A model generated the notes under the pieces. That model did no database searches, was not told the origin of the DNA, and worked only from the letters and a program-made list of their open reading frames with translations. From Methanospirillum hungatei (GTDB taxonomy: Archaea > Halobacteriota > Methanomicrobia > Methanomicrobiales > Methanospirillaceae): 10,000 bases of DNA. Position numbers and translations under genes: made by a program. How positions within the stretch are numbered: position 1 is the stretch's first letter; every line of letters starts with the position of its first letter. Of this stretch, positions 1 through 6,984 are shown in pieces. The stretch spans positions 1 through 10,000 of the forward strand of contig NZ_JAIWNS010000048.1 of the NCBI RefSeq assembly GCF_020216685.1, given 5' to 3'.

Positions 1-348
1 GCACTTGCAACAGATCCGGATCTCCTCCTCATGGATGAACCATTTGGCGCTCTGGATGCCCAGACCCGGAACCATATGCAGTGCGAACTGCTGGATATCT
101 GGGAGACAAAAAAGAAGACTATTTTATTTGTGACACATAGTTGTGATGAAGCCGTGTTTCTCTCTGATCGCGTGGTGGTTCTCTCTCCACGGCCAGGAGT
201 TATCAGGGAGATTGTCAATATTCCGATATCACGGCCACGTGACAGGACGAACAAGGAGTTTATCGATCTCAGGCGTTGTCTTCTCGAGATGATTGAAGAA
301 GAGGAACGAGAGGAAGAAAGGATTAAGTGTAAATCCGGCAATTTATAA
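1..348 (+). CDS. ABC transporter ATP-binding protein, NitT/TauT (nitrate/sulfonate/taurine) type, 3' part only
   Basis: This is the C-terminal part of an ABC-type ATPase; the reading frame is open to the left edge, so the true start lies upstream. The 115 visible residues begin just before the Walker B motif (LLLMDEPFGALD, with the D-loop directly after it). They continue to the H-loop histidine in the segment FVTHSCDEAVFLSDRVVVLS. The phrase DEAVFLSDRVVVLSPRPG is typical of the SsuB/TauB/NrtD family, whose members energise uptake of nitrate, sulfonates, taurine or related anions with a membrane permease and a binding protein. Walker A and the signature motif are outside the window. The tail is very acidic (a run of glutamates near the end), which is unremarkable. 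The substrate cannot be told from this fragment. The partner genes would be expected upstream. Confidence 0.9.
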   Translation, partial: ALATDPDLLLMDEPFGALDAQTRNHMQCELLDIWETKKKTILFVTHSCDEAVFLSDRVVVLSPRPGVIREIVNIPISRPRDRTNKEFIDLRRCLLEMIEEEEREEERIKCKSGNL

Positions 349-349
349 A
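342..349 (+). promoter_or_regulatory. Candidate TATA box upstream of rpl10e
   Basis: The sequence TTTATAAA overlaps the stop codon of the ABC ATPase gene and lies 29 bases before the rpl10e start. It matches the archaeal TATA consensus. However, a start site about 24-27 bases downstream would fall near 370-375, which would remove the AGGAGT ribosome binding site at 365-370. Either the message is nearly leaderless, or rpl10e is also read through from upstream, or the match is accidental. Confidence 0.4.
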
Positions 350-378
350 AGCACATATCAATACAGGAGTTCGGGTTC

Positions 379-891
379 ATGGTCAGAAAACCAAACAGCA
401 TGTACAGAAACCTTGCAAAGAAGGCCTATACTCGCAAGGAATATATGGGAGGTATCCCAGGTGTTAAAGTCGTACACTTTGACATGGGGAACCTGACAAG
501 TGAATTTCCAATGGAAGTTTCCCTGGTTGTGGATGAGAGCTGCCAGATCCGGCACTCCGCTCTTGAAGCAGCCCGTATGAGCATTAACAGGAAGTTGAAC
601 AAGGAACTGGGGCGTATGAACTACCACCTCAAACTGCGGACCTATCCACACCATGTCCTGCGTGAGAACAAGCAGGCAACCGGTGCAGGTGCTGACCGTG
701 TGTCACAGGGTATGCGCCTTGCATTCGGGAAGGCAGTCGGAACTGCAGCCCGTTGCCAGCAGAACCAGAAGATCTTTACCGTCTTTTCAAATCCTGCAGG
801 TGTTGAAAAGATCAAGGATGCCCTCCGTCACGGTGGTCATAAGCTCCCTTCCCCGACCCATCTCGTCATTGAGATGAAACAGGAATCATAA
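379..891 (+). CDS. rpl10e: 50S ribosomal protein L10e (uL16 family)
   Basis: This encodes the archaeal/eukaryotic counterpart of bacterial L16 (uL16), a large-subunit protein that binds 23S rRNA near the peptidyl-transferase and tRNA sites. The 170-residue length is normal for archaeal L10e. The start [12 protein letters not shown], the block [20 protein letters not shown] and the middle segment with [13 protein letters not shown] and [15 protein letters not shown] are family hallmarks, the last being the conserved rRNA/tRNA-facing region. The ATG is preceded by AGGAGT at 365-370 with 8-base spacing. The gene stands alone, with no other ribosomal protein genes beside it, between an ABC transporter gene and the TCA-enzyme genes. 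A short T-run follows the stop. Identity is secure. Confidence 0.97.
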   Translation: MVRKPNSMYRNLAKKAYTRKEYMGGIPGVKVVHFDMGNLTSEFPMEVSLVVDESCQIRHSALEAARMSINRKLNKELGRMNYHLKLRTYPHHVLRENKQATGAGADRVSQGMRLAFGKAVGTAARCQQNQKIFTVFSNPAGVEKIKDALRHGGHKLPSPTHLVIEMKQES

Positions 892-894
892 ATT
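887..894 (+). promoter_or_regulatory. Weak candidate TATA box for the fumA-led operon
   Basis: CATAAATT overlaps the stop codon of rpl10e. If used, transcription would start near 913-920, giving an approximately 40-base leader before the ATG at 961. It is the only plausible TATA-like element in the 69-base gap that lies far enough from the start codon. The match is imperfect and unsupported by a clear BRE, so confidence is low. Confidence 0.22.
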
Positions 895-904
895 TCCTGA
901 AATC

Positions 905-910
905 TTTTTT
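905..910 (+). terminator. Possible U-tract terminator after rpl10e
   Basis: A run of six T lies 13 bases after the rpl10e stop, with no clear hairpin before it. Archaeal RNA polymerase can terminate at such U-rich tracts alone, so this may separate rpl10e from the fumarase-led operon. The tract is short, so termination may be partial. Confidence 0.35.
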
Positions 911-960
911 CGATTCTATTGGATCAGTTCTATACCTCCTTTCAGACAGATATATCAGGT

Positions 961-1797
961 ATGTCCAGATCCGGTGATCCTGACCTTTTGAAACGGATCT
1001 CTGATGCCACAGAGAAAGCAGTCCGTGATGCAGAAATATATCTTCCAGATGATGTGAAGGCCAGATTGACAGAGGCCCTGAAGATGGAGTCTGTTGTTGT
1101 CGCGAAGCAGGAACTTAAGAATATTCTTGAAAATATCTGTCTTGCAGAAGAACGTTCAGCCCCACTCTGTCAGGACACCGGTATTCCGGTACTGTATATC
1201 ACCGTTCCTTATGGTATGACATGGACTCCTGAAATGGAAGAGGCAGTCTTTACCGGAATTCAAAACGCCACAGAGCACATTCCGCTTCGTCCGAACCTTG
1301 TTGATCCCTTGAGCCGTGAAAATACAAAAACAAATACGGGCCTTTCCATGCCTCCGGTCCATGTGAAACAAGGTGAACGGTTTACCATTACTGCTCTCCC
1401 AAAGGGTGCAGGATCTGAGAATGTATCCAGAATCAGGATGATGAACCCGTCAGATAAGGGAAATATTCCAAAATTTGTTGTTGAGACCATGCTGGAAGCC
1501 GGGGGGCGGCCCTGTCCGCCTGTCATTTTGGGTGTTGGAATCGGGGGAACCTTTGATGTCGCTGCATCTTTGGCAAAAGAGGCTTTGCTGGAACCGGTGG
1601 ATATGATGACCGACTATGAACAGGAGATCTGTGATCAGGTAAATCAGCTTGGGATTGGTCCGATGGGGCTTGGGGGCGATACCACCTGCCTTGCTGTAAA
1701 AATCAAAACTGCCGGGTGTCACACGGCTTCTCTTCCGGTAGCGGTCAATATCCAGTGCTGGGCTGCCCGGCGGGCAACCGTGGAGGTTCTCCTATGA
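961..1797 (+). CDS. fumA: Fumarate hydratase class I, alpha (N-terminal) subunit
   Basis: This is the alpha subunit of a two-subunit, oxygen-sensitive [4Fe-4S] fumarase, which interconverts malate and fumarate. From the ATG at 961 it has 278 residues, matching archaeal relatives. Candidate cluster ligands are C70 in PLCQDTG, C185 in GGRPCPP and C253 in AGCHTASLP. Other family blocks are IPLRPNLVDPLSREN (about 107-121), LPKGAGSEN (146-154) and GIGPMGLGGDTT (231-242). The frame is open further up to a TTG at 919, but that start has no ribosome binding site. The ATG start places the conserved KRISD segment close to the N terminus as in homologs, so 961 is preferred; no strong Shine-Dalgarno site precedes 961 either. 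The gene overlaps fumB by 4 bases. The same fold occurs in L-tartrate dehydratase alpha, but the kor/suc neighbours support fumarase. Confidence 0.93.
   Translation: MSRSGDPDLLKRISDATEKAVRDAEIYLPDDVKARLTEALKMESVVVAKQELKNILENICLAEERSAPLCQDTGIPVLYITVPYGMTWTPEMEEAVFTGIQNATEHIPLRPNLVDPLSRENTKTNTGLSMPPVHVKQGERFTITALPKGAGSENVSRIRMMNPSDKGNIPKFVVETMLEAGGRPCPPVILGVGIGGTFDVAASLAKEALLEPVDMMTDYEQEICDQVNQLGIGPMGLGGDTTCLAVKIKTAGCHTASLPVAVNIQCWAARRATVEVLL
1782..1787 (+). promoter_or_regulatory. Ribosome binding site that fixes the fumB start
   Basis: GGAGGT lies inside the last codons of fumA, 6 bases before the ATG at 1794. It decides in favour of this start over the longer open frame beginning at 1716. 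Confidence 0.75.
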
Positions 1798-2351
1798 GAC
1801 ATCTCCAGACTCCGTTAGGCGATGAGGTCCTCTCGCTTAAGGCCGGGGAGATGGTTACTCTCTCAGGAACTGTCTATACCGCACGGGATGAGGCTCATCT
1901 CAGGATCATGGAGGATGGATTTCCTTTTGATCCGAAAGGGGCTGTGCTCTATCACTGTGGGCCGGTTGTTGCCGATAACCGGATCATCGTTGCAGGTCCG
2001 ACGACCTCGGCCCGGATGAACCGCCTGACCGGTTTTATGCTGGATGCCGGAATCAGAGGGATCATTGGCAAAGGGGGGATGTCAGCAGAGGTCAGGGAGC
2101 TTTTGAGAGCCCGGGCGGTGTATTTTGCCTTTACCGGGGGGTGCGCTAATCTTGCCGCAGCCAGGATGAAATATGCCGGTGTTCATTATCCTGAACTTGG
2201 TATGGCAGAAGCGGTCTGGATTATTGAGCTTGACAAGCTCCCGCTTACCGTTGCAATGGATGCACACGGCGGAGATCTCTTTGCCGTGATCGAGGATCAT
2301 GCACATGAAGTATTTCAGGCTATGTATCCAACCAGTACGACCAGAATATGA
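1794..2351 (+). CDS. fumB: Fumarate hydratase class I, beta (C-terminal) subunit
   Basis: This is the beta subunit that completes the active site of class I fumarase with FumA. The 185 residues contain the family blocks TARDEAH (29-35), YHCGPV (53-58), GPTTSARM (68-75) and GKGGM (92-96). By family knowledge, the last two include substrate-binding or catalytic Thr and Lys residues. The frame is open upstream to 1716, but the ATG at 1794 is chosen for three reasons: it has an excellent GGAGGT at 1782-1787 with 6-base spacing, it overlaps the fumA stop in an ATGA arrangement, and it gives the normal family N terminus. The next gene, korD, overlaps its stop in the same way. Translational coupling would help keep the two subunits in equal amounts. 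Confidence 0.94.
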   Translation: MRHLQTPLGDEVLSLKAGEMVTLSGTVYTARDEAHLRIMEDGFPFDPKGAVLYHCGPVVADNRIIVAGPTTSARMNRLTGFMLDAGIRGIIGKGGMSAEVRELLRARAVYFAFTGGCANLAAARMKYAGVHYPELGMAEAVWIIELDKLPLTVAMDAHGGDLFAVIEDHAHEVFQAMYPTSTTRI

Positions 2352-2620
2352 AACTTGAGATTGACGAATCCCGGTGCAAAGGCTGCAACCTGTGTACCAT
2401 GGTCTGCCCGTATAAAATTTACAGGCCGGGGAGTCGTCCAAACCGCAGGGGGATTTATGTTCCTGACCTCGATCAGCCGGAACGGTGCCCGAACTGCCGG
2501 CTCCAGGGATTGTACGGACGACGGTTATGCGGTGTGTGTGCATTAATCTGTCCTGATCAGGCAATCCGGTGGGTGCCTGAAAAGCCCTTTGAACCAATGA
2601 AGGTGGTGATTGAGTATTAG
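2348..2620 (+). CDS. korD: 2-oxoglutarate:ferredoxin oxidoreductase, delta (ferredoxin-like) subunit
   Basis: This is a small 90-residue iron-sulfur subunit that passes electrons between ferredoxin and the KorAB catalytic core. The first cluster motif is regular: C10, C13, C16 and C20 followed by Pro (CKGCNLCTMVCP). The second motif is unusual. It has C47 and C50, then about ten extra residues, then C61, C64 and C68 followed by Pro, instead of the compact CxxCxxCxxxCP. The segment PNRRGIYVPDLDQPERC between the clusters fits archaeal KorD. The ATG overlaps the fumB stop by 4 bases and has no clear ribosome binding site, so translation is probably coupled. The C terminus overlaps korA by 11 bases. 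A delta subunit of another 2-oxoacid oxidoreductase is possible by sequence alone, but sucCD next door points to 2-oxoglutarate. Confidence 0.9.
   Translation: MKLEIDESRCKGCNLCTMVCPYKIYRPGSRPNRRGIYVPDLDQPERCPNCRLQGLYGRRLCGVCALICPDQAIRWVPEKPFEPMKVVIEY
2601..2609 (+). promoter_or_regulatory. Near-perfect Shine-Dalgarno sequence for the korA TTG start
   Basis: AGGTGGTGA followed by the T of the start codon matches the archaeal consensus AGGAGGTGAT in 9 of 10 positions. It lies inside the end of korD. It supports the TTG at 2610 as the korA start rather than the ATG at 2634, although only 3 bases separate the GGTGG core from the TTG, which is shorter than usual. Confidence 0.6.
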
Positions 2621-3728
2621 CCGGATTGCTTTTATGCAGGGAAATATTGCGAGTGCAGAAGGGGCGCTTGCAGCTGGGTGTACCTTCTTTGGCGGATATC
2701 CGATAACTCCCTCAACTGAAGTGGCTGAACATATGGCCACCCGTATGCCAAAGATCAAGGGGGCCTGTTTTATTCAGATGGAGGATGAGATAGCCTCTAT
2801 AGCCGCTGTTATCGGGGCGGCCTGGACAGGTGCCAGATCCATGACCGCAACATCCGGACCTGGCTTTTCCCTGATGATGGAAAATATCGGGTATGCCGTC
2901 ATGACCGAGACTCCCTGTGTCATCGTGAATATTCAGCGTGGGGGCCCCTCAACCGGACAGCCTACTATGGCAGCACAGGGCGACATCATGCAGGTGAAGT
3001 TTGGATCTCACGGAGACTACAGTATTATCGCCCTCGCTCCGTCAAGTGTTCAGGAATGCTTTGACCTGACCGCAAAAGCTTTCAATCTGGCTGACCGTTT
3101 CAGGACTCCTGTTTTCCTCATGGCTGACGAGGTTATCGGACATATGCGTGAGAAGATCGAGATCCCGGACAGTGTGGAGATTGTGCGGCCAAAACCACTT
3201 CCAGAGGGTGCTCTTCCCTTTGCTCCCGGCCCGGACGGGGTTTCCGGATTTGCCGCCTTTGGAACCGGACGGCACATCCCGGTCACGGGTCTGACTCATG
3301 ATGAACGTGGCTATCCGGACACTACAAATCCTGCACGACATGAATCCCTGGTCAGAAGGCTTGTTTCAAAGATTGAAGATGCACGACATGACATTGCAGA
3401 TTATTCAATCGTGAATGAGGAAGCAGAGTATGTGTTTGTCTGCTATGGGGCACCGGTCAGAACTGTCAGGGAAGTAGTTGAGCGCCTCCGGCTTCCTGAC
3501 ACCGGATATCTGCAGCTCCGGACAGTATGGCCGTTTCCAGAGGGCCTTCTCAGCCGGTTCCCGAAGGTAAAGGCCTTTATCGTTCCTGAAATGAACCTTG
3601 GCATGATGGCAAGAGAGATAGAACGCCATGTCAGCGTTCCGGTCATCCCGGTCAGCAAAATCGGAGGAGATCTCCATACTCCTGAAGAACTGGTTGAAGC
3701 AGTGAAGGCTGCAGGAGGTCTTTTATGA
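2610..3728 (+). CDS. korA: 2-oxoglutarate:ferredoxin oxidoreductase, alpha subunit
   Basis: This is the alpha subunit of the thiamine diphosphate enzyme that makes 2-oxoglutarate from succinyl-CoA, CO2 and reduced ferredoxin, or runs in reverse. It has 372 residues. The N-terminal pyrimidine-binding domain shows FMQGNIASAEGAL (8-20), GYPITPSTE (29-37), QMEDEIAS (56-63), TSGPGFSLM (81-89) and RGGPSTGQPT (110-119), all classic for KorA. The C-terminal part ends in a transketolase-C-like fold, with LQLRTVWPFPE and VPEMNLGMMAREIE. The TTG at 2610 is the first possible start after an in-frame stop at 2607. It sits on a very strong ribosome binding site and leaves the usual handful of residues before MQGN. 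Without it, the protein would start at the ATG at 2634. The gene overlaps korD by 11 bases and korB by 4. Confidence 0.95.
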   Translation: MSISRIAFMQGNIASAEGALAAGCTFFGGYPITPSTEVAEHMATRMPKIKGACFIQMEDEIASIAAVIGAAWTGARSMTATSGPGFSLMMENIGYAVMTETPCVIVNIQRGGPSTGQPTMAAQGDIMQVKFGSHGDYSIIALAPSSVQECFDLTAKAFNLADRFRTPVFLMADEVIGHMREKIEIPDSVEIVRPKPLPEGALPFAPGPDGVSGFAAFGTGRHIPVTGLTHDERGYPDTTNPARHESLVRRLVSKIEDARHDIADYSIVNEEAEYVFVCYGAPVRTVREVVERLRLPDTGYLQLRTVWPFPEGLLSRFPKVKAFIVPEMNLGMMAREIERHVSVPVIPVSKIGGDLHTPEELVEAVKAAGGLL

Positions 3729-4516
3729 GAGATGACTGGCTCCGTGAGGATCGTCTTCCCCATATCTACTGCGCCGGGTGTGGGAATGGAACCATCATGA
3801 ATTGTGTGCTCGAAGCCGTTGAAAAAACCGGATGGGACCAGAAAAAGACAATATTTATATCAGGAATCGGGTGTTCATCGCGTGCTCCGGGGTATATCCT
3901 GACCGATTCACTGCATACCACGCATGGCCGTGCAATAGCATTTGCGACCGGGGTGAAGATGGCAAATCCCTCCCTCCATGTGGTGGTATTTACCGGGGAT
4001 GGAGATCTCGCAGCTATCGGGGGGAATCATTTCATCCATGCCTGCCGGAGGAATATCGATATCACCGTTGTCTGCATGAATAATCATATCTATGGCATGA
4101 CCGGAGGACAGGGCAGTCCTACAACACCCATCGGTAAGACCTCTACCACAACTCCGTATGGTGCAGATGAAGCTCCGTTTGATCTCGCAGAGCTTGCCAT
4201 GGCAGCTGGTGCGAATTATGTCGCACGATGGACATCATTTCATGTGAAACAACTCACCGACTCTGTGCTTACCGGTCTGAATACTCCGGGATTTTCTCTG
4301 ATAGAAGTTCGCTGTCAGTGTCCGACATCGTACGGGAGGCGCAATAAATATCGTGAGCCTGTGGATTACATGACATACCTGAAGTCACATGCAGTCCTGA
4401 AAGAGAAATGGGAACGGAGCGCTGCACCTGGAACTGAACTTCCCGTTGATTCATTCCTGGTCGGGGAGTTTGTAAGAAGGCAAAGGCCGGTCATGGGGGT
4501 GCCAGATGAGGCATGA
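3725..4516 (+). CDS. korB: 2-oxoglutarate:ferredoxin oxidoreductase, beta subunit (ThDP and Fe-S binding)
   Basis: This is the beta subunit, which holds the thiamine diphosphate/Mg site and an [4Fe-4S] cluster. Its 263 residues show the ThDP motif from GDGD (91-94) to NN (119-120). Four cysteines are placed as in characterised two-subunit enzymes: C16 and C19 in CAGCGNG, C50 in SGIGCSSR, and one of C197 or C199 in RCQCPTSYGRRN. GIGCSSRAPGY (47-57) and HTTHGRA (64-70) are family blocks near the active site. The ATG is preceded by AGGAGGT at 3713-3719 with 5-base spacing and overlaps the korA stop by 4 bases. korC overlaps the end by 11 bases. KorB-type proteins also serve pyruvate or other oxoacids; specificity here is inferred from korA and the sucCD context. 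Confidence 0.95.
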   Translation: MRDDWLREDRLPHIYCAGCGNGTIMNCVLEAVEKTGWDQKKTIFISGIGCSSRAPGYILTDSLHTTHGRAIAFATGVKMANPSLHVVVFTGDGDLAAIGGNHFIHACRRNIDITVVCMNNHIYGMTGGQGSPTTPIGKTSTTTPYGADEAPFDLAELAMAAGANYVARWTSFHVKQLTDSVLTGLNTPGFSLIEVRCQCPTSYGRRNKYREPVDYMTYLKSHAVLKEKWERSAAPGTELPVDSFLVGEFVRRQRPVMGVPDEA

Positions 4517-5045
4517 AATCCGGTTCTCCGGGTTTGGAGGACAAGGCATCATCCTTTCGGCTGTCATTCTTGGCCGGGCTGCTGCTCTCTATGATCAGAA
4601 ATATGCGGTTCAGACCCAGGTATACGGACCTGAGGCCAGGGGTGGAGCATCGATGAGTGCAGTAATCATCGATGATGAACCGATTCTCTTCCCAAAGGTC
4701 AGGGATCCGGATACCTATGTTATCATGAGTCAGCAGGGATTTGAAAAATACGGAAAAAGCCCTCGTGATGATGCGGTCATGCTTCTGGATTCAGATCTGG
4801 TGCATGACCGGCCTTCATGCACATGGGTGGGTATACCTGCCACCCTGTCTGCAAAGAAAGACCTTGGCCGGGAGATTGTTGCAAATATTATCATGCTTGG
4901 TGCATTAACCACCGCTACAACAGTTGTTTCCGGTCCGGCTCTTGAGAAGGCCATCCTTGACAGCGTTCCGAAAGGGACAGAGGATCTGAATCTGAAGGCA
5001 ATGAGACGTGGACAGGAGTTGGGCATCGAGGGTGGATCATCATGA
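4506..5045 (+). CDS. korC: 2-oxoglutarate:ferredoxin oxidoreductase, gamma subunit
   Basis: This is the gamma subunit or domain of the oxidoreductase, which helps bind CoA and completes the heterotetramer. The 179 residues open with RFSGFGGQGI (6-15), the defining glycine-rich block of the family. QVYGPEARGGASMSAVII (38-55) is the second hallmark. The length is normal for a stand-alone gamma subunit. The start at 4506 lies 11 bases before the end of korB and has a G-rich ribosome binding site (GGGGGTG, 4495-4501). The sucC start overlaps its stop by 4 bases. The delta, alpha, beta and gamma subunits therefore lie in the order D-A-B-C, the common methanogen arrangement. Confidence 0.95.
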   Translation: MRHEIRFSGFGGQGIILSAVILGRAAALYDQKYAVQTQVYGPEARGGASMSAVIIDDEPILFPKVRDPDTYVIMSQQGFEKYGKSPRDDAVMLLDSDLVHDRPSCTWVGIPATLSAKKDLGREIVANIIMLGALTTATTVVSGPALEKAILDSVPKGTEDLNLKAMRRGQELGIEGGSS

Positions 5046-6121
5046 AACTAAAGGAATATGAAGCAAAGGATATCCTGCAAAAAGCAGGCATACCAATTCC
5101 CCGTGGTGTACTAGTAAAGAAGGGATCGGATTTTCTGGTCAGTCCGGATATCGAAGAGGCAGCGATCAAGGCACAGGTGGAGGTAGCGGGACGGGGCAAG
5201 GCCGGCGGCATTCTCATGGCAGATCATGCCAGTATCAGGGATACGACTGAAAAACTCTTTCAAACCACCATAAAAGGCCTCCCGGTTGAAGAGATCCTCA
5301 TCGAAGAGAAACTTCAGATCCAGCATGAGTACTATCTCTCTATCACGATCGATCGGTCTCAAAAAGCGCCTGTCATTCTCTTCACAACCGAGGGGGGAGT
5401 GGATATTGAAGAAGTTGCACAAAAAAATCCTGCCGCAATACGAAAAGCAACCGTATATCCCCTCCTCTCCAAAGTTCCCGGATACACCCTCCGATACCTT
5501 CTGAATGGTGCCCCAAAGGAGATTGGAGCCATTATTCAGAAATTATATACTGTTTTTATGTCACAGGACGCATTGCTTGCAGAGATCAATCCGTTGGTCA
5601 TGACTCCTGATGGTCTGTTTGCCGCAGATGCAAAGCTGATTCTTGACGATAATGCCCTGGCCCGTCATGGCATTCAGGAGAACCGGGATCTCTCGGAACG
5701 TGAACGTATGGCTGCTGCTCATGGATTCTCGTTCGTGGAACTGAATGGCAATATCGGTGTTATCGGCAACGGGGCCGGGCTTACCATGGCAACCGTGGAT
5801 CTCATCAACCGGATGGGTGGCAGACCTGCGAACTTCCTGGATGTTGGTGGAGGAGCAGACCGGGTCAGAGTTGCGCATGCCGTCCGTCTGCTTGGGTCCA
5901 TGCCGGATGTGACCGTCATTATTGTAAACCTGCTTGGTGGGATTACCCGGTGTGATGAAGTGGCAGCAGGTATTATTGAGGCAGGTGTCAGTCAGCAGAT
6001 CATTGTCAGGCTGGCGGGGACAAATGAGGCGGAAGGAAAAGCCCTCCTCTCATCAAAAGGATATCGGATGCTTGACACGATGGAAGAAGCGGTGACTGCC
6101 GCGGTGGAGGCAGCATCATGA
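5042..6121 (+). CDS. sucC: Succinyl-CoA synthetase (ADP-forming), beta subunit
   Basis: This is the nucleotide-binding beta subunit of succinate-CoA ligase, which forms succinyl-CoA from succinate, CoA and ATP. The 359 residues split into an ATP-grasp domain (about 1-200) and a CoA-ligase domain (about 225-359). Visible motifs are MKLKEYEAKDIL at the N terminus, GRGKAGG (50-56), EINPLV (181-186), which carries Mg-nucleotide ligands, GNGAGLTMATVD (242-253), FLDVGGGA (265-272) and NLLGGITRCDEVA (296-308). It is somewhat shorter than the approximately 388-residue bacterial protein, as usual in archaea. It overlaps korC and sucD by 4 bases each. Placing SucCD directly after Kor links the supply of succinyl-CoA to its carboxylation. 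Malate-CoA ligase is a less likely alternative. Confidence 0.95.
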   Translation: MKLKEYEAKDILQKAGIPIPRGVLVKKGSDFLVSPDIEEAAIKAQVEVAGRGKAGGILMADHASIRDTTEKLFQTTIKGLPVEEILIEEKLQIQHEYYLSITIDRSQKAPVILFTTEGGVDIEEVAQKNPAAIRKATVYPLLSKVPGYTLRYLLNGAPKEIGAIIQKLYTVFMSQDALLAEINPLVMTPDGLFAADAKLILDDNALARHGIQENRDLSERERMAAAHGFSFVELNGNIGVIGNGAGLTMATVDLINRMGGRPANFLDVGGGADRVRVAHAVRLLGSMPDVTVIIVNLLGGITRCDEVAAGIIEAGVSQQIIVRLAGTNEAEGKALLSSKGYRMLDTMEEAVTAAVEAAS

Positions 6122-6984
6122 TCTATGCAGATAAAAAAACCGGCGTTATCGTCTGCGGTGCCACCGGGAACCAGGGCTCGTTTCATATTGACCGGATGAA
6201 CCAGTACGCCCGTTCAATTGGCGGAAGAGGTGTGGTTGCAGGGGTTACTCCGGGAAAAGGCGGGCAGGAAGTGCATGGAGTACCGGTATACAACTCCATC
6301 CTCGAAGCAGCCGAGGCACAGAATGCAACCGCCGCGGTATTGTTTGTTCCCGGTTCTGCTGCAGGGGATTCGATCATGGAGGCGGCGGATGCCGGGCTGG
6401 ATCTTGTGGTAACCATCACCGAGCATATTCCGGTTCATGATGTGATGCATGCGGTCACCTATGCGCAAATGAGGGATTGTACGGTCATCGGTCCGAACTG
6501 TCCTGGTCTCTTCTCCCCTGGCGAGATCAGCATGGGTATCATGCCTGCTCATCTGGCAACCAGGGGTCCGGTCGGTGTCATCTCACGGAGCGGGACCCTG
6601 ACGTATGAGGTCGTTCATGAGCTGACCAGAGCAGGTATCGGTCAGAGTTCGATCATCGGCATTGGTGGGGATCCCATCATCGGACAGACCTTCGCTGATG
6701 CTCTTGAAAGGTTTGCAGAAGATCCGCTGACAAAAGCGGTTGTCATCCTTGGGGAACTTGGTGGTAACCTTGAGGAGGAAGGTGCACGGTCTGCAGAACT
6801 ACCTGTTGTTGCTTTTATTGCGGGAACAACAGCCCCGGCTGAGAAGAGAATGGGTCATGCCGGAGCTATAGTCACCGGTGGTGAGGGTGATGCAAATGCC
6901 AAGATTGCACGACTTCGGGATCTCGGTGTCCCGGTTGCAGACCGGCTGTCAGAAATTCCCGCAATGATTCGGGGGGCAATCTGA
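6118..6984 (+). CDS. sucD: Succinyl-CoA synthetase (ADP-forming), alpha subunit
   Basis: This is the CoA-binding, phosphohistidine-carrying alpha subunit that pairs with SucC. The 288 residues match the family length. The N-terminal Rossmann domain shows VIVCGATGNQG (10-20) and GVTPGKGG (42-49). IGPNCPGL (124-131) and SRSGTLTYE (156-164) follow, then GIGGDPIIG (181-189) and a GELGGNLEEEGA block (212-223). The phosphorylated histidine is H247 in MGHAGAI. The start overlaps the sucC stop by 4 bases and has GGAGG at 6106-6110 with 7-base spacing. The next gene begins at the base immediately after the stop codon, so the transcript clearly continues. Confidence 0.96.
   Translation: MIYADKKTGVIVCGATGNQGSFHIDRMNQYARSIGGRGVVAGVTPGKGGQEVHGVPVYNSILEAAEAQNATAAVLFVPGSAAGDSIMEAADAGLDLVVTITEHIPVHDVMHAVTYAQMRDCTVIGPNCPGLFSPGEISMGIMPAHLATRGPVGVISRSGTLTYEVVHELTRAGIGQSSIIGIGGDPIIGQTFADALERFAEDPLTKAVVILGELGGNLEEEGARSAELPVVAFIAGTTAPAEKRMGHAGAIVTGGEGDANAKIARLRDLGVPVADRLSEIPAMIRGAI

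Noticed and set aside
949..956. GATATATC as a TATA box for fumA
   Set aside because: It ends only 4 bases before the ATG at 961, far too close to direct a transcript that includes this start.
919..960. TTG-initiated N-terminal extension of fumA (14 extra residues)
   Set aside because: TTG without any ribosome binding site, and homologs begin close to the KRISD segment. The ATG at 961 is preferred, though not proven.
1716..1793. Upstream extension of the fumB reading frame
   Set aside because: It lies entirely inside the conserved 3' end of fumA, and the ATG at 1794 has an ideal GGAGGT and the standard overlap.
2082..2597. 171-codon open frame on the minus strand
   Set aside because: It is antisense to fumB and korD, both of which are secure family matches.
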